Positions 8,209 through 16,369 of a stretch of DNA of 22,855 nucleotides are shown one piece after another. Both the position numbers and the translations under genes were made by a program. Source of the DNA: SIG454 sp045646365. Lineage in GTDB: Bacteria > Bacillota > Clostridia > Monoglobales > Monoglobaceae. The notes under the pieces are model-generated. The model ran no database searches. It was not told the origin of the DNA and was given only the letters and a program-made list of their open reading frames with translations. The DNA is taken from contig JAZRKP010000070.1 in the NCBI GenBank assembly GCA_045646365.1, positions 1 through 22,855 of the forward strand. Reading direction: 5' to 3'. How positions within the stretch are numbered: the first letter of the stretch is position 1; every line of letters begins with the position of its first letter.

Positions 8209-8277
8209 AGACGGTCGGCTTTAATATCCCCTCTGCTCCCATGCGGTTTCCCGCTTAAATCCGTCAGTTACAGAGGG
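8204..8277 (-). ncRNA. ZTP (pfl) riboswitch aptamer
   Basis: Senses ZMP/ZTP, the AICAR nucleotides that build up when 10-formyl-THF is short. In transcript sense: P1 arm CCCTCTG (8271-8277), then TAACTGACGG, a GCGG-GAAA-CCGC hairpin, the conserved TGGGAGC, the P1 return arm CAGAGGG (8229-8235), a short linker, and the hallmark second domain GCCGACCGTCTGGGCA (8204-8219). These are the signature elements of the pfl motif. It precedes purE and overlaps a perfect terminator, giving an ON switch for the operon, which contains two 10-formyl-THF-dependent enzymes. Identified by eye; a covariance-model search was not run. Confidence 0.92.
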
Positions 8278-8339
8278 CTTAAAGGTCAAATTTCCCCTTT
8301 GATAATAATTATCGAAAGAACAGACCAAAACATACACTA

Positions 8340-8369
8340 ATTATATCAGCAAAAGGGGTATTTTGTCAA
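8340..8369 (-). promoter_or_regulatory. Sigma-A-type promoter of the pur operon
   Basis: TTGACA (8364-8369, minus strand), 18-bp spacer, TATAAT (8340-8345). The predicted start near 8333 leaves about 55 nt before the riboswitch P1 stem; that stretch contains a small GATAATTATTATC inverted repeat and no gene. Confidence 0.88.
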
Positions 8370-8440
8370 GTGTTTTTCGTCGAAAAATAAGGTTTTTCCG
8401 CATATGTTTTATGCAATAATTAACAAGCAACCGAAAATGT

Positions 8441-8469
8441 TTGCATTTATTTGTTTTGTGTGGTAAAAT
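8441..8469 (+). promoter_or_regulatory. Promoter of the GH13 gene
   Basis: TTGCAT (8441-8446), 17-bp spacer, TAAAAT (8464-8469) with an extended -10 TGG just before it. The -35 element is also one arm of an inverted repeat ATGCAA (8411-8416) / TTGCAT, which could be an operator, but the arms are short and 24 bp apart. Confidence 0.65.
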
Positions 8470-8501
8470 TATATCTATATAACGAAATTTTGGAGTGAGC
8501 T

Positions 8502-10376
8502 ATGAATATTTACTATAATTCCAGAGATTTGAAATACAAAAAGCCATTCGGTGCTGTTAAGACCGGTGAAGAAGTCACTTTTTTTATCGTCTGCGACGGT
8601 GATTCCGCAACTTTAAGATTCTGGTTTGACGAACAGGAAATCCTTGTCCCTATGACCAGAGCAGAGGGCGGATTTTCTGCTAAATTCACCATGCCCGAAA
8701 CTGCTCAGCTTGTGTGGTATCATTTTATAATCGACTCACAGGATGGCAGAAAATACTATTATAACAATGACGGAAAATATGGCGGAGTCGGAACTTTAAA
8801 GGATATACCTGAGGGAAATTCCTATCAGATTACGGTTTATAAAAAAGATTTCAAAACCCCCGACTGGTTTAAAGGTTCGGTTATGTATCAGATTTTCCCT
8901 GACCGTTTTTTCAGAAAAAATCCGCTACCTAAAAAACGCCCTGAATACATCCTCCACGATGACTGGTACGAGCCATTTTCCTATCAGAAACACCCTCACG
9001 AAAACGGACCTGCCTGCAATGATTTTTACGGCGGAAATTTAGAGGGGATATGTGAAAAACTGCCTTATCTCAAGGATTTGGGGGTAAGTGTTATTTACCT
9101 CAACCCGATTTTTGACGCCTATTCAAATCATAAATATGACACCGCAGATTATACAAAAATTGACCCTATGTTCGGAACGGAAGAAGACTTTATAAAGCTT
9201 TGCAAAGAAGCTGAAAAGCTTGGTATCCGCATAATTTTAGACGGAGTTTTCTCCCACACGGGAAGCGACAGTATCTACTTTAACAAGTACGGAAACTACG
9301 GTGAAAATCAGGGTGCATACCGTGATATTAACTCGCCATACAGAGAGTGGTATAAATTTTCAAATGACGGAAACTATGAGAGCTGGTGGGGTTGCACCAA
9401 TCTTCCAAATATAAATGAAACTCATCCGACATATTTAGACCATATTTTAAGGGACAATGATGCTATAATAAAGAAGTGGTTACGACTTGGTGCTTCCGGC
9501 TGGCGACTTGATGTTGCTGACGAGCTTCCGGACGAATTTATTAAAACTCTGCGAAAAGAGGCAAAATCCGAAAAGGACGATTGCATAATTATCGGTGAGG
9601 TCTGGGAGGATGCATCAAACAAGATAAGCTACAGCGAACAAAGGGAATACCTTTTAGGCGATGAACTTGACAGTGTTATGAACTACCCGTTTAAAGACAG
9701 TATGATTGATTTTATTATGGGATACATAGACGCAAAACAGTTTGAAAGCAGAATTATGCAGATTATGGAAAACTATCCCAAGCAGGTTTTATACAGTCTT
9801 ATGAATATTGCCGGAACTCACGATACTGCGCGGATAAAGACCGTTCTTAGCGGTAAAAATATCCCAGAGGATATGAGCGATTATGAAAAGTGGAGCTTTT
9901 CTTTAAGCGGTACAGACGAGAGCCTTGCCATAGACCGGGTTATGCTTATGGCGTTTATGCAAATGACCTTTGTTGGCGTGCCTTGTATATACTACGGGGA
10001 CGAAATCGGAATGGAGGGCGGTCGCGACCCTTACAACCGCAAAACTTATACCTGGCGCAAGATAAATCCTGAACTTCAGGAATTTTATAAAACCCTCATA
10101 AACTACCGAAACAACAACGATTTCCTTAAAACAGGACCCTTTGTTCCGCTCTATGCCGAGGGAAGTGTTTTCATTTTCTTGCGCAAGATAGAAAACGGAA
10201 CAGATGTATTCGGCAACAAAGCAAAAAACGGATGGGGAATTTTCGCTGTCAACTGTGGAAACGATACCTTCAAGGCACCTGTTTCAATTCTCGGTGACTA
10301 CGCAAAACTTATAGACAAAAATACTCAAGAAATAACTATTCCGCCAAGAAAAACAATAATTTTTGGAAGAAAATAA
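8502..10376 (+). CDS. GH13 alpha-glucan hydrolase (neopullulanase / alpha-amylase type), cytoplasmic
   Basis: Cleaves alpha-1,4 and perhaps alpha-1,6 links in glycogen or maltodextrins. The 624-residue protein has an N-terminal beta-sandwich region (about 1-120), then the TIM-barrel beginning GSVMYQIFPDRFF. The GH13 conserved regions are visible: DGVFSH at 247-252, GWRLDVAD with the nucleophile D337, GEVWED with the acid/base E366, and GTHDTAR with D441. No signal peptide, so it acts inside the cell on stored glycogen or imported dextrins. A GGAG lies 6-7 bases before the ATG. It heads the glycogen cluster, 149 bp before glgB, and has its own promoter. The cluster contains no obvious glgX-type debranching gene, so this enzyme may fill that role; the exact specificity cannot be read from sequence. 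Confidence 0.88.
   Translation: MNIYYNSRDLKYKKPFGAVKTGEEVTFFIVCDGDSATLRFWFDEQEILVPMTRAEGGFSAKFTMPETAQLVWYHFIIDSQDGRKYYYNNDGKYGGVGTLKDIPEGNSYQITVYKKDFKTPDWFKGSVMYQIFPDRFFRKNPLPKKRPEYILHDDWYEPFSYQKHPHENGPACNDFYGGNLEGICEKLPYLKDLGVSVIYLNPIFDAYSNHKYDTADYTKIDPMFGTEEDFIKLCKEAEKLGIRIILDGVFSHTGSDSIYFNKYGNYGENQGAYRDINSPYREWYKFSNDGNYESWWGCTNLPNINETHPTYLDHILRDNDAIIKKWLRLGASGWRLDVADELPDEFIKTLRKEAKSEKDDCIIIGEVWEDASNKISYSEQREYLLGDELDSVMNYPFKDSMIDFIMGYIDAKQFESRIMQIMENYPKQVLYSLMNIAGTHDTARIKTVLSGKNIPEDMSDYEKWSFSLSGTDESLAIDRVMLMAFMQMTFVGVPCIYYGDEIGMEGGRDPYNRKTYTWRKINPELQEFYKTLINYRNNNDFLKTGPFVPLYAEGSVFIFLRKIENGTDVFGNKAKNGWGIFAVNCGNDTFKAPVSILGDYAKLIDKNTQEITIPPRKTIIFGRK
10177..10189 (+). repeat. Palindromic motif TCTTGYGYAAGAT, copy 4
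   Basis: TCTTGCGCAAGAT, inside the GH13 gene, encoding L-R-K-I. The central 12 bases are a perfect palindrome, so this copy has no orientation. Confidence 0.55.
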
Positions 10377-10411
10377 CAATCTGACTGATTTTATTTTGGT
10401 AAAGATTGTTA

Positions 10412-10440
10412 TAGACAAATGCTATAAAGTTTGTTACAAT
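10412..10440 (+). promoter_or_regulatory. Candidate promoter of glgB (and the glg genes downstream)
   Basis: TAGACA (10412-10417), 17-bp spacer, TACAAT (10435-10440) in the 149-bp gap between the GH13 gene and glgB. Just downstream, AATAGT / ACTATT (10448-10467) forms a weak hairpin followed by a T-run, possibly a leaky terminator of the GH13 transcript or an attenuator. Confidence 0.55.
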
Positions 10441-10525
10441 TAAAGTTAATAGTAAAAGTGTACTATTTTTTTGTGAAATTTTTTCTATTTTTTTACACAA
10501 TTAACAAAATACTGAAGGAGACTTT

Positions 10526-12439
10526 ATGCGAAGAACGACAAAGAGAAAAGAAAATACAAATTTTGTTTCCGAACCTCTTATGTATCTTTTCAATCGTGGG
10601 GAGCATTATAACCTATATAAAATGCTTGGTGCTCACAAAGAAAAAAAAGGGTATAGATTTGCGGTGTGGGCACCTAACGCGGTGTCCGTTGCCCTTGTCT
10701 GCGATTCAAACGGCTGGGACAGAAGCAAAAACCCTATGACATTTCATTCTGACCACGGAATATGGGAGACTTATATTGATGGGATTAAAGAGGGCGAAAT
10801 TTATAAATATCTTATCGAAACAAGAAATGGTGAGTTTCTGCACAAGGCTGACCCTATGGCGTTTTACAGTCAGGTACGCCCCGAAACTGCATCAATAACC
10901 GCTGACTTGTCATATGAGTGGAATGACGGAAAATGGATTGAAAAACGAAATTCCACCACACCTTATGACAAGCCGATGAATATTTACGAAATGCACTTCG
11001 GCTCGTGGAAAACTCACGAAGATGGTAGCTTTTTAACCTATCGTGAGATGGCTGATGAGCTTATCCCTTATGTGAAAAAGCAGGGATATACTCATATTGA
11101 GCTTATGCCTCTTGCTGAGTTCCCCTTTGACGGGTCCTGGGGGTATCAGGTTACAGGATATTACAGTGCAAACAGTCGTTTCGGGCATCCTGCTGACCTT
11201 AAATATTTCATAGACAAATGCCACGAGGCGAATATATCTGTTATTATGGATTGGGTACCTGCTCATTTCCCCCGTGACAGCCACGGTCTTGCAAGATTTG
11301 ACGGAAGTTGTCTTTATGAACACCCTGACAGCAGACGGGGTGAGCACAGAGAATGGGGGACTTTGGTTTTTGACTGGACAAAGACCGAAATCCATTCTTT
11401 CCTGATTTCCAACGCCATTTTCTGGCTGGAGGAATACCATTTTGACGGACTTCGTGTTGATGCGGTTTCAAGTATGCTTTATCTTGACTACAACCGTCAA
11501 AGCGACTGGCTTCCAAACAAGTTTGGCGGAAAGGAAAACCTTGAGGCAATCGAATTTTTACAGACTTTGAATCGCGAAGTTTTTAAAAGATTTCCTAATG
11601 CTCTTATGATAGCTGAGGAGTCCACTGCGTGGGGCGGTGTTACCAAACCTGTTCACGATGGCGGACTGGGATTTAATTTTAAATGGAATATGGGATGGAT
11701 GAATGACATATTAAGATATATGGCGATGGATCCATATTTCAGAGGCTCAAACCATAATCTTCTTACATTTTCTATGATGTATGCATACTCGGAGAACTAC
11801 ATTCTCCCTCTTTCCCACGACGAGGTTGTCCACGGAAAGAAATCACTTATTGACAAAATGTACGGCGACTACGAGCAGAAATTCAAGAGTCTGCGTCTTT
11901 TATACAGCTTTATGTATGCTCATCCTGGCAAGAAGATGCTCTTTATGGGTGACGAATTTGCACAGTTTATCGAATGGCGGTTTGCCGAGGGACTTGACTG
12001 GCAACTTTTAGGTTATGACAGACACAGACAAATGCTCGAATTTACTAAGGATTTAGGAAAATTCTATACATCTCATAAAGCCCTGCACGAAAACGACAGT
12101 GACTGGAACGGGTTTAAATGGATAAATGCCGAGGATTCTCAACACAGTACCATAAGCTTTATAAGACAAAGCCGAAGCGGACGGGATAAGATTATTGCAG
12201 TTATGAACTTTGCAGCGGCAGACCACAAAGACTATCGCATCGGGGTTCCAACATCTGGTGAATACGAAATTATTTTTACTACCGATAACGAAAAATACGG
12301 CGGAGACGGAGTTCTTTCAGGCTCCTTCAAAGCGAAAAAAGGGAAATCGGGTGATTTTGATTATTATATCGAAGCCGACCTGCCCGGGCTTTCCTCTATG
12401 TATCTTAAAAAGGTCGTTAAAAAAAGAAAAGTTAAGTAA
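10526..12439 (+). CDS. glgB: 1,4-alpha-glucan branching enzyme
   Basis: Cuts alpha-1,4 chains and rejoins them as alpha-1,6 branches in glycogen. The protein has 637 residues: an N-terminal CBM48-like domain (about 25-120, with the YKMLGAHKEKKGYRFAVWAP entry typical of GlgB), then the GH13 barrel. Seen motifs: DWVPAHFPRDSHGL, GLRVDAVSSMLYLDY with the nucleophile D312, IAEESTAW with the acid/base at E364, and LPLSHDEVVHGK with D432 as transition-state stabiliser. Start at 10526 follows AAGGAGACTTT. glgC starts 24 bp after its stop. The basic C-terminal tail (KKVVKKRKVK) is a little unusual but not informative. Family and activity are clear. Confidence 0.97.
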   Translation: MRRTTKRKENTNFVSEPLMYLFNRGEHYNLYKMLGAHKEKKGYRFAVWAPNAVSVALVCDSNGWDRSKNPMTFHSDHGIWETYIDGIKEGEIYKYLIETRNGEFLHKADPMAFYSQVRPETASITADLSYEWNDGKWIEKRNSTTPYDKPMNIYEMHFGSWKTHEDGSFLTYREMADELIPYVKKQGYTHIELMPLAEFPFDGSWGYQVTGYYSANSRFGHPADLKYFIDKCHEANISVIMDWVPAHFPRDSHGLARFDGSCLYEHPDSRRGEHREWGTLVFDWTKTEIHSFLISNAIFWLEEYHFDGLRVDAVSSMLYLDYNRQSDWLPNKFGGKENLEAIEFLQTLNREVFKRFPNALMIAEESTAWGGVTKPVHDGGLGFNFKWNMGWMNDILRYMAMDPYFRGSNHNLLTFSMMYAYSENYILPLSHDEVVHGKKSLIDKMYGDYEQKFKSLRLLYSFMYAHPGKKMLFMGDEFAQFIEWRFAEGLDWQLLGYDRHRQMLEFTKDLGKFYTSHKALHENDSDWNGFKWINAEDSQHSTISFIRQSRSGRDKIIAVMNFAAADHKDYRIGVPTSGEYEIIFTTDNEKYGGDGVLSGSFKAKKGKSGDFDYYIEADLPGLSSMYLKKVVKKRKVK

Positions 12440-12463
12440 TCGTTATATGGGAGGCGTATTTTA

Positions 12464-13720
12464 ATGAATTCAAAAGAATGTGTGGCAATGATACTTGCAG
12501 GCGGACAGGGAAGCCGTTTGGGAGCACTCACTACCAATGTTGCAAAACCTGCTGTTCCGTTTGGCGGAAAATACAGAATTATTGATTTTCCGCTTAGTAA
12601 TTGCAGTCATTCGGGGATTGATACTGTTGGTGTTTTGACTCAATATCAGCCTTTGGAGTTAAACACATATATCGGAAGCGGTCGTCCATGGGGGCTCGAC
12701 AGACGAAATGGCGGAGTTTATGTTCTGCCTCCGTATGTTTCAGCTGAAAAGGGTGAGTGGTATAAAGGAACAGCCAATGCAATATATCAGAACATTGGTT
12801 TTATCAGCCAGTTTAACCCTGAATATGTTGTCATTCTTTCAGGTGACCATATTTATAAAATGGACTATTCCGCAATGATTAAGGCACACAAAAAGGCAGG
12901 TGCTGATGCGACCATTGCCGTTATTGAAGTTCCCTGGACTGAGGCATCAAGATTTGGAATTATGAATACTGACGAAGATATGAACATAACTGAGTTTGAG
13001 GAAAAGCCTGAAAATCCCAAGAGTAATCTCGCCTCTATGGGTGTTTATGTTTTCAGTTGGGGACCTCTTAAAAAATATCTTATTGCTGACGAAAACGACC
13101 CGTCCTCCAGCAACGATTTTGGTAAAAACATCATTCCGCAAATGCTTAAAAACGGTCTCAAGCTTCTGGCTCACCGTTTTGACGGATACTGGAAAGATGT
13201 TGGAACAATCCAGAGCCTTTGGGAAGCTAATATGGAGCTTTTGGATGAGGATCCTAAGTTTGTCCTTGACAGCGGTTCCTGGAAGATTTACAGTAAAAAC
13301 CCTGTTCTCCCTCCGCAATACATCTCTGAAACCGCAAAGATTTCAAACAGCTATATAACAGAGGGTTGTGAGATAAGCGGTACTGTTGAACACTCAGTTA
13401 TTTCCGCAGGTGTTACTGTTGAAGAGGGTGCAATAGTTCGTGATTCAATCATTTTTGGCGGAGTTCACATTGGAGCAGATGCCGTAATTTATAAATCAGT
13501 AATCGGTTCAAACAGTTACATTTCAGAGGGAGCTAAAATTGGCTCTGACGATGAAGATGCTAACTGTGAATATATAAACGAAAAAATCTGCACAGATAAT
13601 ATTACTCTCCTTGGCAGTAATGTTGTGATAGACGAAAAAATCAAGATAAAGAGCGGTTCAATGGTTGATAAAAATGTTATGAACAGCACAAGTTCAACCG
13701 AGAAAACCGTTACGGCGTAA
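12464..13720 (+). CDS. glgC: Glucose-1-phosphate adenylyltransferase, catalytic subunit
   Basis: Makes ADP-glucose from glucose-1-phosphate and ATP, the committed step of bacterial glycogen synthesis. It has 418 residues. The nucleotidyltransferase domain shows LAGGQGSRLGALT (11-23), the AKPAVPFGGKYRIIDFPLSNC segment split across 27-47, and LSGDHIYKMDY near residue 128 with the metal-binding Asp. The C-terminal third has the irregular hexapeptide repeats of a left-handed beta-helix (for example EGAIVRDSIIFGGVHIG). GGGAGG lies nine bases before the ATG. glgD follows 20 bp later; in Geobacillus the two proteins form a hetero-oligomer, and the same is inferred here. Confidence 0.97.
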   Translation: MNSKECVAMILAGGQGSRLGALTTNVAKPAVPFGGKYRIIDFPLSNCSHSGIDTVGVLTQYQPLELNTYIGSGRPWGLDRRNGGVYVLPPYVSAEKGEWYKGTANAIYQNIGFISQFNPEYVVILSGDHIYKMDYSAMIKAHKKAGADATIAVIEVPWTEASRFGIMNTDEDMNITEFEEKPENPKSNLASMGVYVFSWGPLKKYLIADENDPSSSNDFGKNIIPQMLKNGLKLLAHRFDGYWKDVGTIQSLWEANMELLDEDPKFVLDSGSWKIYSKNPVLPPQYISETAKISNSYITEGCEISGTVEHSVISAGVTVEEGAIVRDSIIFGGVHIGADAVIYKSVIGSNSYISEGAKIGSDDEDANCEYINEKICTDNITLLGSNVVIDEKIKIKSGSMVDKNVMNSTSSTEKTVTA

Positions 13721-13740
13721 TAACGAGGGGAGGATTTAAA

Positions 13741-14859
13741 ATGCAAAACAATATAATGGGACTTATTTTCTCAGAAAATCCTGAGGCAAACTTAGGCGAT
13801 TTAACTAACAAAAGAGCTTTGGCAGCCGTTCCTGTTGGAGGCCGTTACAGAATTGTTGACTTTGTCTTGTCAAATATGGTAAACTCAGGTATAATAAATG
13901 TTGGTATAACAACAACTGCAAGAACACAGTCTTTAACTGACCATTTAGGAACAGGCAAGGACTGGGATTTGGACAGAAAAGGAAACGGACTCTTCCTCCT
14001 TCCTTTCTACGACAGCGATAATGTTGTCGGCGGAATTCCAAATATTTTCAACGCTTTCGGATACCTGAAAAGAGCAAAGCAGGATTATGTTGTTGTCAGC
14101 GATTGTAACACCGTCTGCAACATCACTTATGACGATGTTATGGCATTCCATATGGAAAACGAGGCGGACATTACGCTTATTTATGCAAATGTGGGCAGGA
14201 TTCCCGAATCTGACCTTAAACGACACATTTTCCTCGATGTCAACGGGGATAATCGTATTACAGATATGCAGATTTACCCGACAATTCAGAAATCTGACTT
14301 TTCCTATCTCCACTCTTTCCTTATAAAGAAAGACCTTTTGCTTGAGCTTGTCGGAGATTGTATGGCTCACGGAAAGCAGTCAATTTCTATGGATATGCTT
14401 TTGGAAAATGTTTCCAGACTTAAGATTTTAGGTTATAAATTCGAGGGATACCACAAAAAAATTGACAGTATCCGCTCATACTATCTTTTCAATCTTGACC
14501 TGCTTAAAAAGGATGTTCGTGACGAGCTTTTCGGCACAATCGACGATAACAGAATCTTTACAAAGGTCAAGGATATGATTCCGACAAAATATGGCAGAAA
14601 CTCAAGTGTTCACAACTCATTTATAGCTGACGGCTGTACTATTGAGGGAACAGTTAAAAACAGTATCATTTTCCGAGGTGTTACAGTTGGGGCAGGTGCA
14701 ACTGTTGAAAATGCGATTATAATGCAGAACTCACAGATTCTTGAAAACTGTCTTGTTGAAAACGCAATTTTTGATAAGGATGTTGTTCTCCGCAAGGGTA
14801 AAAAGCTTGTGGGGCAGGAAACTTATCCTGTTGTTATCGGCAAAAAGGTAATTGTTTAA
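13741..14859 (+). CDS. glgD: Glucose-1-phosphate adenylyltransferase regulatory subunit GlgD
   Basis: A paralogue of GlgC, 372 residues, that in Firmicutes pairs with GlgC and modulates activity. The family resemblance is clear (VGGRYRIVDFVLSN, DHLGTGKDWDLDRK, C-terminal hexapeptide repeats such as EGTVKNSIIFRGVTVGAG). The catalytic loop is lost: where GlgC has the GGxGxRL nucleotide-binding loop, this protein reads FSENPEANLGDL, and the SGDHIY motif is replaced by VSDCNTV. It is therefore expected to have little or no activity alone. The start is supported by GGGGAGG. glgA begins 17 bp downstream. Loss of the loop is normal for GlgD and not a mutation. Confidence 0.95.
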   Translation: MQNNIMGLIFSENPEANLGDLTNKRALAAVPVGGRYRIVDFVLSNMVNSGIINVGITTTARTQSLTDHLGTGKDWDLDRKGNGLFLLPFYDSDNVVGGIPNIFNAFGYLKRAKQDYVVVSDCNTVCNITYDDVMAFHMENEADITLIYANVGRIPESDLKRHIFLDVNGDNRITDMQIYPTIQKSDFSYLHSFLIKKDLLLELVGDCMAHGKQSISMDMLLENVSRLKILGYKFEGYHKKIDSIRSYYLFNLDLLKKDVRDELFGTIDDNRIFTKVKDMIPTKYGRNSSVHNSFIADGCTIEGTVKNSIIFRGVTVGAGATVENAIIMQNSQILENCLVENAIFDKDVVLRKGKKLVGQETYPVVIGKKVIV

Positions 14860-14876
14860 TTTTACGGAGGAAAGAC

Positions 14877-16304
14877 ATGAAGATACTTATGGTTTCATCA
14901 GAAGTTGCGCCCTATGCAAAAAGTGGCGGACTCGGCGATGTTTTGGGTGCTCTTCCTCAGGCTCTCTCTAAAGCAGGGAACGAGGTTGCTGTTGTTCTTC
15001 CTAAATACGGAGCAATCAAAGAAGAATACCTGAATCAGATGCAGTACAAATTTTTTATATATGTTCCATTGGGATGGCGTAATAAATATTGCGGTGTCTT
15101 TGAGCTTATCAAAGACGGCGTTAAATACTATTTTATCGACAACGAATATTATTTCGGTGACCAGTGCCTTTATAAGTGGAACGACCTTGAAAGATTCGCC
15201 TTTTTCGATAAGGCGGCTCTTGAGATACTGAAAGGAATTGACTTTAAACCCGATATTATTCATTGCCACGACTGGCAGGCAGGAATGATTCCTGTGCTTC
15301 TTGACGCTTACTATAAAGCTGACGGATTTTATTCTGATATAAAAACAGTCTTTACCATTCACAACCTGAAATATCAGGGACTTTACAGCGTTGAAGCGGT
15401 TTCCGACTTTTTCTCTGTTAATATGGGATATTTTACAGACGATAAGCTTGAATTCCACGGTTGTGCAAACCTTTTAAAGGCAGGGCTTGTCTATTCAAAT
15501 CTCATAACAACCGTCAGTCCTACTTATGCAAACGAGATAAAGACACCTCTTGGCGGAGAACGGCTTGACGGCTTGCTCCGTGCAAGAGAAAATTCTCTTT
15601 ATGGTATTATAAACGGAATCGACTATGACGAATATAATCCCCGTCGGGATGAGCTTATTTTTGAAAAATATAATCTCAACAACTTTAAAAATGGTAAGAA
15701 AGCAAATAAACTTGCTCTTCAGCAACAGCTTGGTCTTCCGCAGGATGGAGAAAAAGTTATGATTGGTCTTGTTTCAAGGCTTGTTGACCAGAAAGGTCTT
15801 GACCTTATTTCCGCAGTTATGGATGACCTTATGGGGATGGACATTCAGTTTGTTGTTGTCGGAACTGGGGAGGAAAAATACGAAAATATGTTCAGACATT
15901 ATGCTTGGTGTAATCCCGAAAAAATGTCTGCAAACATTATGTTTTCAAACGAGATGGCACACAAGGTTTACGCCGCTTGCGACTTATTCCTTATGCCGTC
16001 ACTCTTTGAGCCTTGCGGTTTGGGACAGCTCATCGCTCTCTCATACGGAACAATTCCAATCGTTCGTGAAACAGGCGGTCTCAAAGATACCATACAGTCC
16101 TATAATGAGTTTACGGGTGACGGAAACGGATTCAGTTTTTCGCAATACAACGCCCACGATATGCTCTATACTATCCGCCGTGCTATCGACTTTTTCTCAA
16201 ATAAAGATATCTGGTACAAGATAGTCAGAAAAGCTATGAAAGAAAACTTCTCATGGGACGAATCCGCTAAAAAATATATAGAACTTTACAAGAGTCTTGT
16301 GTAA
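14877..16304 (+). CDS. glgA: Glycogen synthase (ADP-glucose, GT5)
   Basis: Adds glucose from ADP-glucose to the non-reducing end of glycogen. The 475 residues are typical of bacterial GT5 enzymes. The N-terminal Rossmann domain starts MKILMVSSEVAPYAKSGG with the ADP-glucose-binding K15 in KSGGLGDV (15-22). HCHDWQAG lies in the first half. The C-terminal domain has VSRLVDQKG and the catalytic segment FEPCGLGQ with E378, followed by VRETGGLKDT. GGAGGAAAGAC precedes the ATG. glgP follows after 65 bp with no recognisable terminator between. The stop codon region (16295-16307) is palindrome copy 5. Confidence 0.98.
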   Translation: MKILMVSSEVAPYAKSGGLGDVLGALPQALSKAGNEVAVVLPKYGAIKEEYLNQMQYKFFIYVPLGWRNKYCGVFELIKDGVKYYFIDNEYYFGDQCLYKWNDLERFAFFDKAALEILKGIDFKPDIIHCHDWQAGMIPVLLDAYYKADGFYSDIKTVFTIHNLKYQGLYSVEAVSDFFSVNMGYFTDDKLEFHGCANLLKAGLVYSNLITTVSPTYANEIKTPLGGERLDGLLRARENSLYGIINGIDYDEYNPRRDELIFEKYNLNNFKNGKKANKLALQQQLGLPQDGEKVMIGLVSRLVDQKGLDLISAVMDDLMGMDIQFVVVGTGEEKYENMFRHYAWCNPEKMSANIMFSNEMAHKVYAACDLFLMPSLFEPCGLGQLIALSYGTIPIVRETGGLKDTIQSYNEFTGDGNGFSFSQYNAHDMLYTIRRAIDFFSNKDIWYKIVRKAMKENFSWDESAKKYIELYKSLV

Positions 16305-16307
16305 GAT
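16295..16307 (+). repeat. Palindromic motif TCTTGYGYAAGAT, copy 5
   Basis: TCTTGTGTAAGAT spanning the last two sense codons and the stop codon of glgA; the TAA stop lies within the motif. Confidence 0.55.
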
Positions 16308-16369
16308 AAGAATTTATGATTACTACCTTTGAAATAAGGGTTAATATAAGCAATGAAAGGTGAAAATAA

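Noticed and set aside
13741..14859. GlgD as a broken glgC copy
   Set aside because: Loss of the nucleotide-binding loop is normal for GlgD; the frame is intact with its own ribosome binding site.
14898..15458. Open frame on the minus strand opposite glgA
   Set aside because: Antisense to a well-conserved enzyme, with no family similarity or start signal; a shadow of codon usage.
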